Positions 1 through 8,238 of a stretch of DNA of 64,000 bases are shown here, piece after piece. Source of the stretch: Pseudomonas sp. Au-Pse12 (GTDB lineage: Bacteria > Pseudomonadota > Gammaproteobacteria > Pseudomonadales > Pseudomonadaceae); contig NZ_JAJTTH010000008.1 of NCBI RefSeq assembly GCF_021341665.1, positions 62,001 through 126,000 on the forward strand, in the 5' to 3' direction. Below the pieces are notes generated by a model, which saw only the letters and a list, made by a program, of their open reading frames with translations, did no database searches and had not been told where the DNA came from. The number at the start of each line of letters is the position of its first letter. Position 1 is the first letter of the stretch. The translations under genes and the position numbers were made by a program.

Positions 1-1433
1 ACGCGGTCATAAATAATCGCGTCTTTGATATCGGTACGGTAGATCGAGGCCTCCAGGCGACTGCTTTGCGTCAGCTGGCTACGCCATTGCAATTCATAGC
101 TTTTGGAATGTTCCGGCTTGAGATCGGGGTTGCTGAAGCCGGGGTAGTACAGATCGCTGAAGTTGGGCGCCCGGAAGCCTTCGCTATAGGACAGCAGCAG
201 GTCATTGTCTGGGTTCAGCGGCAGGGTAAAGGTGCCGCTCCAGGTGTTCTGGCTGCCATATTGCTGGTTCTGATCACGGCGCAGTCCCAACTCGGTGGAG
301 AAGCGGTCATCGCGAAAACGGTGCTGGATGAAGGTCGCCCGGTTCCAGCGGCTGTCTTTGGCAAATCGCGCCGGGCTGGTATTGAGCTGGTCTTCGTACC
401 AGTCAGCGCCGAGGATCAGGCTGTTGTACTCGTCCAGGCGTAGATCGTTCTGCCAGTTCAGCAAGTCCCGGTAGGTATTGAATACGCTACGTTCGTCACT
501 GAGTTTGTCGCGCTTGAGGTCTCGGTTCTCGCTATGTCCAAGCTCCACTCGCGACTTCCAGTAATCATTGATGTGAGCATCGAGATAACCGCTGATGTTG
601 CTGACACTGAAGTCGGTGTAAGGATCCTGGGCGAAGACGTTATAGCTTGAGTCGTAGCGCCCGAAGGGGTTGTCATAGCGCGTGCGGCCTCGGTTATCCA
701 GCAGGTTGAAGCCCACCTCCAGGTCATCGTTCAGCGCGTGGCTGAGGGTGAAGCTCAACGACTTGTTGCGGTAGCCATCATGGTCGGCATCGCTGGAGAA
801 CGATTCGTGGGTCCAGTCGATTCCAGCACTTTCATCCAGGCTGGCGCCGAGGCTGAAGCGTGTCTGCTGATCACCGCCAGACAATCCAAGGCTGCGCTCC
901 CAGGTCTGGTTGCTGCCAGCGGCGAGGCGCATGCGCCCATGCAGTCCCGAGTCGGCGCCGCGTCGGGTAAAGATCTGGATCACCCCGCCAATGGCATCGC
1001 TGCCGTAGATCACCGAGCGCGAGCCACGCAGCACTTCCACCCGTTCGATCTGCTGGATATTCAGGTACTGCAGGTTGCTGTCGCCGGAGGATGAACTGCT
1101 GATGCGCTGGCCATCCACCAGTACCAGGCTCTGGGCCGAACCGGTGCCGCGCAGATAGATGCCCGGCAGACTGCCACGGCCACCGCTGCGTGCAACCTGC
1201 ACCCCGGGCACCCGTTGCAGCAGGTCGGTCAGGCTGGTGGGTTGCAGGCGGTCGATATCTTCCCGGGTGAACACCGTGTTCGCCGCGCTGCTGTCGTTGC
1301 GAGCTTCCACCTGTCGGTTGGCACTGATCAGCATCTCGGGCAGTTTCAGGGCCTGATCGCGGTCGGGGGTGTCGGCAAAGAGTTCAGCGCAGGGCAGAAG
1401 GCAAAGCGGCAGGGCCAGGCGAAAAAGTGTCAT
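1..1433 (-). CDS. btuB: TonB-dependent outer-membrane receptor, BtuB-like (3' end cut by window edge)
   Basis: The reading frame begins at 1433 and runs off the left edge after about 478 residues, so the C-terminal barrel strands are missing. A signal peptide (MTLFRLALPLCLLPCAELFA) precedes a TonB-box-like stretch and a plug domain. The plug contains the BtuB-type segments ANRQVEARN, PGVQVARSGGRGSLP, LVLVDGQRI, VEVLRGSRSVIYGSDAIGG and VIQIFTRRG. Known family role: TonB-driven uptake of cobalamin across the outer membrane. The substrate is inferred from plug similarity to E. coli BtuB; another corrinoid or metal chelate is possible. Only about 65 nt separate its start from the dxs terminator, which leaves no room for a cobalamin riboswitch. 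Confidence 0.85.
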   Translation of the reverse strand, partial: MTLFRLALPLCLLPCAELFADTPDRDQALKLPEMLISANRQVEARNDSSAANTVFTREDIDRLQPTSLTDLLQRVPGVQVARSGGRGSLPGIYLRGTGSAQSLVLVDGQRISSSSSGDSNLQYLNIQQIERVEVLRGSRSVIYGSDAIGGVIQIFTRRGADSGLHGRMRLAAGSNQTWERSLGLSGGDQQTRFSLGASLDESAGIDWTHESFSSDADHDGYRNKSLSFTLSHALNDDLEVGFNLLDNRGRTRYDNPFGRYDSSYNVFAQDPYTDFSVSNISGYLDAHINDYWKSRVELGHSENRDLKRDKLSDERSVFNTYRDLLNWQNDLRLDEYNSLILGADWYEDQLNTSPARFAKDSRWNRATFIQHRFRDDRFSTELGLRRDQNQQYGSQNTWSGTFTLPLNPDNDLLLSYSEGFRAPNFSDLYYPGFSNPDLKPEHSKSYELQWRSQLTQSSRLEASIYRTDIKDAIIYDR

Positions 1434-1497
1434 GGCTATTCCGTTGGCGCGGCTCGGCCTTCGCCGCAGGGTAAGGGAGGCCGGGAAAGGCGAGGCT

Positions 1498-1523
1498 AAA
1501 AAGCGCCGCCCGCAGGGCGGGCG
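1498..1523 (-). terminator. Rho-independent terminator after dxs
   Basis: On the minus strand a GC-rich hairpin (CGCCCGC / GCGGGCG with a CCT loop) is followed by GCGCTTTTT. It lies 32 nt downstream of the dxs stop and should separate dxs from the btuB-like gene. A second small hairpin (GCGGCC...GGCCGC) sits at 1531-1548. Confidence 0.75.
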
Positions 1524-1554
1524 TGCATCAGCGGCCAGGGTTGGCCGCTATAGG

Positions 1555-3456
1555 TCAAGCCAGGCCCAGCAGCGTCAGGCGCTGACGGACCGAGGCTTCG
1601 ATGCCGGCTTCGTCGAGGCCGCATTCGGCAAGCATCTGCGCCGGTTTGGCGTGCTCGACGTAGGCGTCCGGCAGGCCCAGGTGCAGGATCGGCTTGAGGA
1701 TGCCTTCGCGGGCCAGGAACTCGCTGACCGCTCCACCGGCGCCGCCCATGATGGCGTTCTCCTCGATGGTCACCAGCAGTTCATGGCTGCCGGCAATCTC
1801 GCGCACTAGGGCTTCATCCAGGGGTTTGACGAAGCGCATGTCGACCACGGTGGCGTCGAGTTTCTCGGCCACTTGCAAGGCTTCGGCCAGTTGCACGCCA
1901 AACACCAGCAAGGCCACTTGCTTGCCCTGGCGGCGGATCACGCCCTTGCCGATCTCGATCGGTTCCAGGTCCTTGTCGATCGGCGCGTTGGGGCCGGTGC
2001 CGCGCGGGTAGCGCACGGCCGCAGGGCCGTTGTACAGGTGCCCGGTGCTGAGCATCTTGCGCAACTCGTTCTCGTCGCTTGGGGTCATCACCAGCATGCC
2101 GGGGATGCAGCGCAGGTAGGACAGGTCGAAGCTGCCAGCGTGGGTCGGGCCGTCTTCGCCCACCAGCCCGGCACGGTCGATGGCGAACAGCACGTCGAGG
2201 TTCTGCACCGCCACGTCGTGGATCAGCTGGTCATAACCGCGCTGCAGGAAGGTGGAGTAGATCGCTACCACCGGCTTGGCGCCTTCGCAGGCCATGCCGG
2301 CCGCCAGGGTCACCGCGTGCTGTTCGGCAATCGCCACGTCGAAGTAGCGCAGCGGGAAACGCTCGCTGAAGGCCACCAGGTCGGAACCTTCCTTCATTGC
2401 CGGGGTGATGCCCACCAGCCGTGGGTCGGCGGCGGCCATGTCGCACAGCCACTCGCCAAACACGCCGGAATACTTCGGGCCGCCGGCCTTTTTCGGTGCG
2501 GCGGCCGGGGCGTCCAGGGGCTCCAGCTTGGTGATGGCGTGGTAGCCGATCGGGTCGACTTCCGCCGGGGCGAAGCCCTTGCCCTTCTTGGTCACCACAT
2601 GCAGGAACTGCGGCCCCTTGAGGTCGCGCATGTTGCGCAGGGTGGCGATCAGGGTCGGCAGGTCGTGGCCGTCGATGGGGCCGATGTAGTTCCAGCCCAG
2701 CTCTTCGAACAGGGTGCCGGGGACCAGCATGCCCTTGGCGTATTCTTCGGTGCGGCGGGCGATTTCCCAGGCACCGGGCAGGCGCGACAGCACTTTCTTG
2801 CTGCCTTCGCGCATGCTGGCGTAGGTGCGGCTGGAGAGAATCTTGGCCAGGTAGTTGGACAACCCGCCGACATTGCGCGAGATCGACATGTCGTTGTCGT
2901 TGAGGATCACCAGCATGTTGGCGTCCACTTCCGGCGCGTGGTTCAGCGCCTCGAAGGCCATGCCCGCGGTCAGGGCGCCGTCGCCGATCACCGCGATGGC
3001 CTTGCGCTCGCTGTGCTGCAGGCGGGCGGCGATGGCCATGCCCAGCGCGGCACTGATGGAGGTGCTGGAGTGGCCGACGCCAAAGGTGTCGTACTCACTC
3101 TCGGAGCGCCGCGGGAAGGCGGCCAGGCCGTCTTTCTGGCGCAGGGTGGCCATCTGCTCGCGACGACCGGTGAGGATCTTGTGCGGATACGCCTGATGAC
3201 CCACATCCCACACCAGCCGGTCGTCCGGGGTGTCGAATACGTAATGCAACGCGATGGTCAGCTCGATGACGCCAAGGCCGGCACCGAAGTGCCCGCCGGT
3301 CTGGCCGACCGTGTAGAGCAATTCCAGGCGCAATTCATCGGCCAGGGTTTCCAGCTCGGCTTCACCTAACCGGCGCAGGCCGTCCGGCGTCTGGGCACGG
3401 TCGAGCAGCGGGGTGGTCGGGCGTTTGCGGGGAATCTCATGAAACGTCGTGGGCAT
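1555..3456 (-). CDS. dxs: 1-deoxy-D-xylulose-5-phosphate synthase
   Basis: This 633-residue protein has the usual DXS length and condenses pyruvate with glyceraldehyde-3-phosphate using thiamine diphosphate. This is the first step of the MEP isoprenoid pathway, and it also supplies thiamine and pyridoxal synthesis. Visible signatures are VGHQAYPHKILTGR (substrate-site histidine region), the ThDP-binding GDGALTAGMAFEALN...LNDND stretch, and the transketolase-type pyrimidine-domain motif AIAEQHAVTLAAGMA. It lies downstream of ispA and xseB on the same strand, with a 101-nt gap after ispA, as in other pseudomonads. Start at MPTTFHEIPRKRP is the longest plausible. A terminator follows. Confidence 0.97.
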   Translation of the reverse strand: MPTTFHEIPRKRPTTPLLDRAQTPDGLRRLGEAELETLADELRLELLYTVGQTGGHFGAGLGVIELTIALHYVFDTPDDRLVWDVGHQAYPHKILTGRREQMATLRQKDGLAAFPRRSESEYDTFGVGHSSTSISAALGMAIAARLQHSERKAIAVIGDGALTAGMAFEALNHAPEVDANMLVILNDNDMSISRNVGGLSNYLAKILSSRTYASMREGSKKVLSRLPGAWEIARRTEEYAKGMLVPGTLFEELGWNYIGPIDGHDLPTLIATLRNMRDLKGPQFLHVVTKKGKGFAPAEVDPIGYHAITKLEPLDAPAAAPKKAGGPKYSGVFGEWLCDMAAADPRLVGITPAMKEGSDLVAFSERFPLRYFDVAIAEQHAVTLAAGMACEGAKPVVAIYSTFLQRGYDQLIHDVAVQNLDVLFAIDRAGLVGEDGPTHAGSFDLSYLRCIPGMLVMTPSDENELRKMLSTGHLYNGPAAVRYPRGTGPNAPIDKDLEPIEIGKGVIRRQGKQVALLVFGVQLAEALQVAEKLDATVVDMRFVKPLDEALVREIAGSHELLVTIEENAIMGGAGGAVSEFLAREGILKPILHLGLPDAYVEHAKPAQMLAECGLDEAGIEASVRQRLTLLGLA

Positions 3457-3557
3457 CAGGCGAATCGTTATAGGTATAGAAAGAGGCGGCAGTTTACCTT
3501 ATGCATCGCAAGCTGCCCACGCAGAGCACCGAACTTGGCCGATATGCGGCGCGTCGA

Positions 3558-4445
3558 TCAGTTGCGCCGCTCGACGATATACCGCGCCAGCTCGCGCAAC
3601 GGCTCGGCCGCTGCGTCAAACGGACGCAGCGCGTGCAGCGCCTGGTCGCGCAGTTCCAGGGCGTATTCCTTGGCCGCAGCGAGACCCAGCAGCGCCGGGT
3701 AGGTCGGTTTGTCCCGGGCGATATCGGCGCCCTGGCGCTTGCCCAGGGTCGCGGTATCACTTTCGACGTCGAGGATGTCGTCCTGCACCTGGAACGCCAG
3801 GCCGATGGCCTTGGCGTAGGTCTGCAGGGCCTTGAGCTCGTCTTGCTCGGCCCGGCCACTGGCCAGGGCGCCGAGGATCACGCTGGCTTCGATCAGCGCG
3901 CCGGTCTTGTGCCGATGCATGTACTCCAGGGCCTGCTGGTCGAGCTTGAGGCCCACCGAGCCCAGGTCGATGGCCTGGCCGCCGACCATGCCCGCCGGGC
4001 CTGCGGCCTGGGCCAGGGTGGTGACCATGCGCAGGCGAATCTCGGCGCTGGCGTCGCTCAGGCCCGGGTCCAGCAGGGCGCCGAAGGCCAGGCTCTGCAG
4101 GCCGTCACCGGCGAGGATCGCGCAGGCTTCGTCGAAGGCTTTGTGGGTCGTGGGCTGGCCGCGTCGCAGGTCGTCATCGTCCATCGCCGGCAGATCGTCG
4201 TGGACCAGGGAATAGGCGTGAATCAACTCCACCGCACAGGCCGCGCCGTTGGCTTGCTCGGGCTGGCCACCCAGGGCCTCGCAGGCGGCGTAGGCCAGCA
4301 ACGGGCGCACGCGCTTGCCGCCATTCATCACGCTGTAGCGCATGGCGTCATAAAGGCGGGCAAGTTCGGGGCTTGGAGCGGTGAACAGGGTGTGCATTGC
4401 AGCGTCGACGCGGGCCTGACTGGTGGCCTGATAGGCGGTAATCAT
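3558..4445 (-). CDS. ispA: Farnesyl diphosphate synthase (polyprenyl synthetase)
   Basis: A 295-residue trans-isoprenyl diphosphate synthase that builds C15 farnesyl-PP from IPP and DMAPP. The first aspartate-rich motif is DDLPAMDDDDLRRG and the second is DDILD; both are intact. GGKRVRPLL matches the conserved N-terminal substrate-binding stretch. The ATG at 4445 (MITAYQATSQ) overlaps the xseB stop as ATGA, so I chose it over a longer frame that reads back into xseB. Translational coupling of xseB-ispA followed by dxs is the standard gammaproteobacterial arrangement. Confidence 0.96.
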   Translation of the reverse strand: MITAYQATSQARVDAAMHTLFTAPSPELARLYDAMRYSVMNGGKRVRPLLAYAACEALGGQPEQANGAACAVELIHAYSLVHDDLPAMDDDDLRRGQPTTHKAFDEACAILAGDGLQSLAFGALLDPGLSDASAEIRLRMVTTLAQAAGPAGMVGGQAIDLGSVGLKLDQQALEYMHRHKTGALIEASVILGALASGRAEQDELKALQTYAKAIGLAFQVQDDILDVESDTATLGKRQGADIARDKPTYPALLGLAAAKEYALELRDQALHALRPFDAAAEPLRELARYIVERRN

Positions 4446-4684
4446 TCTGGTTGTTCCGCGTCGAAGGGTTGTTCGGCTAGCTCGCCATCGCGTTCCAGCA
4501 GGATCTGCACCTTTTGCTCGGCCTGGGCCAGGGCCGCCTGGCAATCACGGGTCAGGCCGATGCCTTGTTCAAAGGCGGTCAACGAGTCTTCCAGCGACAG
4601 CTCGCCGTTCTCCAGACGCTCGACCAGGGTTTGCAGGTCGGCGAGGGATTGTTCGAAATCTAAGGCAGCTTTTTTGCGGGCCAT
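4442..4684 (-). CDS. xseB: Exodeoxyribonuclease VII small subunit
   Basis: An 80-residue protein with the XseB core SLADLQTLVERLENGELSLE and a downstream AFEQGIGLTRDCQ helix. It is the small subunit of the cytoplasmic ExoVII nuclease, which degrades single-stranded DNA to oligonucleotides. It is the first gene of the xseB-ispA-dxs run, overlaps ispA by 4 bp, and starts at ATG 4684 (MARKKAALDFEQ). Length and position match the family. Confidence 0.95.
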   Translation of the reverse strand: MARKKAALDFEQSLADLQTLVERLENGELSLEDSLTAFEQGIGLTRDCQAALAQAEQKVQILLERDGELAEQPFDAEQPE

Positions 4685-4916
4685 GGCGGCTATCCCGGTT
4701 GACGTTAAACCGGCGCGACACTAGCAGACAGCGGGGTTTCGGGCAAATGAGAAGCGGCCGTTGGCAGGCGTTGGACGGGGCGGTTCAAGGGGGGCATGAC
4801 GGGTTCTGACACGACGTGCAGCTCGCACGATGGGGAGGCGTGATGTCGCCGTAATGGCACTGCCTGCGCGGGTTTCAGGGCAGTGCCGATTCCCTCGCAA
4901 AATCCCTTTTCGCCAA

Positions 4917-4945
4917 TTGTGTAACAGGCGCCAAGTCGCTAATCT
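4917..4945 (+). promoter_or_regulatory. Candidate sigma-70 promoter of the mag operon
   Basis: TTGTGT (4917-4922) and TAATCT (4940-4945) are separated by exactly 17 bp and lie about 110 nt upstream of the chosen magA start. They are the best promoter-like pair in the 368-bp gap between xseB and magA. The predicted leader carries two GGA motifs (near 5009 and at 5042), the second at the magA ribosome-binding site. The rest of the gap shows no gene. Confidence 0.45.
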
Positions 4946-5052
4946 GCGGCCTTTCCAACGCCCGTTGTCGCCGGGCGCTCCCATTGTGAATATTTGCAGC
5001 CGCGCCGAGGATCTGGCGCCAGGGTTTTCCCATGCATGGCAGGACGCAGTAC

Positions 5053-5844
5053 ATGCGCGCTCTCTCCTCCCTTCTGCTGACCTGGCTGGTGGCCTGTACG
5101 GCGTTCGCCGAACCTTCCGCCGAGCTGCAGGAACCCCTGGCCGGCTGGCGCTATTCCGGCTTGCTGGACCGCACCGAACAGGACCGGGTGGCCTACCCGA
5201 CGCCACCGATCGACCGTGGTATCCAGCGCAATCGCACCCTGATCGAGGGCCAGCTCAAGGCCATCGGCCATCTGCGCCAGCCCCACAGCCTGTCGGTCAA
5301 CGGCAACCCGCTGAACCTCTACACCGACGAACAGGGCCGTTTTGCCCGGCCCTATGCGTTCGGTGCCGGCTCCAACAGTGTCGAAGTGCGCAGTTCCGAG
5401 GGCAAATCCCTCAAGCGCGTGCAGTTCTATGAGGCCAACCCGAACAAGACCCCGCCGCGGATTCGCGTGGTGCTGGGCTGGGACGATCCCAAGGCCGAAC
5501 TGGACATGCACATCATTACCCCCGACGGCCAGCACGCGTTCTTCGGCCACCCCGGCCTGACCAATGGCGGCGGCCTGGACCCGGACGGTGTCGATGGCCC
5601 CGGCCCGGAAATGTTCACCATGACCGCGCCACTGCGCGGCACCTACCTGATCTACGTGAACTATTGGGGCAACTTCGGCAGCGGCGGCTACAACTTCGAC
5701 GAAGGCAGCAATCAGAACGAGGTGATCACCTCGCAGATCAACCTGATCCTTAACGAAAACACCGTCGATGAGAAACGCGAGACCTTTATCGTGCCCATGC
5801 GGGCCATCGGCGACCTGTTGCTGGTCAAGTCTTTCAACTATTGA
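5053..5844 (+). CDS. magA: MagA, periplasmic DUF2135 (YfaP-like) protein
   Basis: First gene of the six-gene alpha-2-macroglobulin operon. I chose ATG 5053 because AGGA sits 8 nt upstream and the protein then opens with a clean signal peptide (MRALSSLLLTWLVACTAFA); an ATG at 5032 would add seven residues. The 263-residue product has the DUF2135 core with GSNSVEVRS, KRVQFYEANP and the ELDMHIITPDGQ stretch, followed by GPEMFTMTAP and YLIYVNYWG. It is a paralogue of MagF at the operon's other end. In P. aeruginosa MagA is reported among the partners of MagD; its biochemical role is unknown. Confidence 0.85.
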   Translation: MRALSSLLLTWLVACTAFAEPSAELQEPLAGWRYSGLLDRTEQDRVAYPTPPIDRGIQRNRTLIEGQLKAIGHLRQPHSLSVNGNPLNLYTDEQGRFARPYAFGAGSNSVEVRSSEGKSLKRVQFYEANPNKTPPRIRVVLGWDDPKAELDMHIITPDGQHAFFGHPGLTNGGGLDPDGVDGPGPEMFTMTAPLRGTYLIYVNYWGNFGSGGYNFDEGSNQNEVITSQINLILNENTVDEKRETFIVPMRAIGDLLLVKSFNY

Positions 5845-5881
5845 ACATCCCGCACCACGGATGAATTGGGCTTTGTGAATC

Positions 5882-7594
5882 ATGAGCGAAAACACCGCAT
5901 CCCCGGCTGCCGGCGTGCCCGGCACTGAACAACCCGCCAGCAAGCGACGCTGGCCGGTCCTGGTCATGGGCCTGTGCCTGGTGGCGGCCGCGGTCACCGG
6001 CGTGGGCTGCAAGCCCAAGACCCCGGTGGCGGAGCTGGCCGGCGACAAGCTGGGCCTGAGCCGCCCCGACGGGCTGCTGGAAACCCATTCCCTGGCCCAG
6101 TTGCCCAAGGACCTGCTGGCGGTGCCTTTCCTCAAGGAAACGCTGACCGAGGACTTCGTCTTCTATTACCAGACCCACGCCGACCGCCTGGGCCTGATCG
6201 GCAGCCTGCGGCGGATCATCTACGAGCATGACCTGAAACTGCAGGACAACCTGATCGAGCAACTGTTCGACCAGCCGGCTGACGTGGCGTTGTGGCGCGG
6301 CGCCGACGGGCGCCTCAAGGACTTCTTGCTGGTGATGGACCGCGGCGGCCTGGCCAAGCTGTTGGAACCTCTGGCCAAGGTCGCCCTGGACGACACGCAG
6401 TTGAGCAAGCTGGCCGAACTCAAGGTCGGTGGCGATGCGGTGACGCTGTACCAACTGAACTACAACGCCAGCAAATCCCTGGCGTTCGCCTCCCACGGCG
6501 ACAAGCTGGTGGTGCTGTCCAACCCGGCCAAGCTGTATGACCTGAGCAGCGGTGCCGACGATGAGCACGGTGCCGTTTCCACCGCGGCCCTGGAAGCATT
6601 GCTCAACGGCGACAAGCTGTTCCCCGAAGCCTTTGGCCTGGAGGCGCGCAAGCCCGAGGTGCAGCAGCGACTGGCGGTCAACGCGGGCGTCCTGGCCATG
6701 GGTTACCAGCGTTTTATCCCCAACTTCGCCGGCCTGCGCTTCGACATGGACGACAAGGGCTGGCACAGCTATCTGGCCATGGAAGAGCAGGACAACCAGC
6801 CGGCCTTCGACTTCAAGCCGATCTGGCAGGCCATGCCCATGGGCGCCAGCGCCTGCGTAGCCCTGCCACTGGCAGCGGAGCAGCAGAAGCCGTTGCTGGT
6901 CAAGCTGGGCGCTGAAGAAGCGGTGGCCGCCACCCTGACCGAGCACATGGCTGGCACCGCCGGGCTGTGCTGGTACGCCGATTCGCGGCTGTATACGCCG
7001 CTGCTGGTGGCCAGTCTCAAGGACAAGGACAACGCCAAGCTCGATGCCGAGCTGGGCAAGCTGTTCGGTTCCATGGTCGGTACCTTCGAGGGCAAGGTGC
7101 CCGAGCGCATCTTCCCGGTGGTCGAACAGCAGAACGGCGATGTGCACCAGTGGCAGCGCCAGGTCAGCTCCAACTTCGGCCAGTACCCGGCCAAGCAAGC
7201 CAAGGACCCGCAAGCCATTACCGGCCGCGCCTTCATGCAGGTCAGCCTGGCTCGCCATGGCTCGACCCTGGTGTTCTCCCTGGACGACAAGCTGGTGAAC
7301 AAGGCCCTGGGCACCCTGGATAAGCGCTTCCCGCCGCTGGCCGACGTGGTGCCCAAGGATGCGCTGATGCCGGTGTACCTGGGCCCGCAATCGCTGGCCC
7401 AACTGATCCAGCAGGAAACCTTCGACAGCCTGCCCCAGGACATGGAACCGGTGTTCAATAACGCCGCGCAAACCTACCTGGTGCCCAAGCTGCGCACCCT
7501 CGGCGGTTATGGCAAGTACGCCCTGACCCTGCCCGAAGGCAGCGAGCCCAACGGTCACTGGCAATGGCTGCCCCTGCAGTGGCGCGCGCTGTGA
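5882..7594 (+). CDS. magB: MagB, membrane-anchored DUF2138 (YfaA-like) protein
   Basis: A 570-residue protein with a cytoplasmic N-terminus of about 23 residues, one hydrophobic anchor (roughly residues 24-43, VLVMGLCLVAAAVTGVG) and a large, presumably periplasmic domain. No catalytic motif is recognisable. Order and length match PA4491 of P. aeruginosa and yfaA of E. coli, both DUF2138. It follows magA by 37 nt and its stop overlaps the magC GTG start, so the two are probably translationally coupled. It probably tethers the MagD complex to the inner membrane; that role is inferred from reported MagD partnering and the anchor. Confidence 0.82.
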   Translation: MSENTASPAAGVPGTEQPASKRRWPVLVMGLCLVAAAVTGVGCKPKTPVAELAGDKLGLSRPDGLLETHSLAQLPKDLLAVPFLKETLTEDFVFYYQTHADRLGLIGSLRRIIYEHDLKLQDNLIEQLFDQPADVALWRGADGRLKDFLLVMDRGGLAKLLEPLAKVALDDTQLSKLAELKVGGDAVTLYQLNYNASKSLAFASHGDKLVVLSNPAKLYDLSSGADDEHGAVSTAALEALLNGDKLFPEAFGLEARKPEVQQRLAVNAGVLAMGYQRFIPNFAGLRFDMDDKGWHSYLAMEEQDNQPAFDFKPIWQAMPMGASACVALPLAAEQQKPLLVKLGAEEAVAATLTEHMAGTAGLCWYADSRLYTPLLVASLKDKDNAKLDAELGKLFGSMVGTFEGKVPERIFPVVEQQNGDVHQWQRQVSSNFGQYPAKQAKDPQAITGRAFMQVSLARHGSTLVFSLDDKLVNKALGTLDKRFPPLADVVPKDALMPVYLGPQSLAQLIQQETFDSLPQDMEPVFNNAAQTYLVPKLRTLGGYGKYALTLPEGSEPNGHWQWLPLQWRAL

Positions 7595-8238
7595 GTGCAT
7601 GGCGCAAACGCCTGACCAGTCTCGGCCTGCTGGCCCTGTTGCTGAGCAATGCCGTGGGCGCGACCCAGGCTCCGCCGCTGGACGTGCAGCAGTCCCAGGT
7701 GTTCCGTGCCTGGTTCGTGCGCATTGCCCAGGAGCAGCTGAGCCAGGGGCCGAGCCCGCGCTGGTATCAGCAGGACTGTGCGGGGCTGGTGCGTTTTGCC
7801 GCCAACGAAGCGCTCAAGGTCCACGACAGCAAGTGGCTGCGGGCCAACGGTTTGTCCAATCGCTACCTGCCGCCGGAACTGCAACTGAGCGAAGGCCAGC
7901 GCGGCCTGGCCCAGCAGTGGCAGCAGGGTGGCGGCCAGACCGGGCCCTACGTCAATGCGATCAAGCTGATCCAGTTCAACAGTCACCTGGTCAGCCGTGA
8001 CCTGGGCCAGGCGCGCCCCGGCGACCTGTTGTTCTTCGACCAGGGCGACGACCAGCACCTGATGATCTGGATGGGCCGCAACATCGCCTATCACACCGGC
8101 ACCACCACCCCCACCGACAACGGCATGCGCTCGGCTAGCGTGCAGCAACTGATGACATGGAAGGACACCCGATGGATACCCGACCCCGCCAACCCCAACT
8201 TCATCGGCATCTATCGACTGAACTTCCTCACCCAATGA
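7591..8238 (+). CDS. magC: MagC, DUF1175 (YfaT-like) protein with NlpC/P60-type Cys-His signature
   Basis: I chose GTG 7591, which overlaps the magB stop as GTGA and gives a clean signal peptide (SLGLLALLLSNAVGA); an ATG at 7564 lies inside magB. The 215-residue product has QQDCAGLVRFAANEA around Cys63, PGDLLFFDQGDDQHLMIWMG with His156, and IAYHTG with His168. This order and spacing resemble NlpC/P60-type cysteine peptidases (DCSGFV, then PGDLVFF..HVGIY). DUF1175 is annotated as unknown function. The peptidase assignment is my inference, and the likely substrate would be peptidoglycan peptide or a partner protein. The magC stop overlaps the magD start. Confidence 0.82.
   Translation: MSAWRKRLTSLGLLALLLSNAVGATQAPPLDVQQSQVFRAWFVRIAQEQLSQGPSPRWYQQDCAGLVRFAANEALKVHDSKWLRANGLSNRYLPPELQLSEGQRGLAQQWQQGGGQTGPYVNAIKLIQFNSHLVSRDLGQARPGDLLFFDQGDDQHLMIWMGRNIAYHTGTTTPTDNGMRSASVQQLMTWKDTRWIPDPANPNFIGIYRLNFLTQ

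Noticed and set aside
1434..1554. Possible cobalamin riboswitch upstream of the BtuB-like gene.
   Set aside because: Only about 65 nt lie between the dxs terminator and the start codon, too little for the ~200-nt aptamer, and no B12-box-like sequence is seen.
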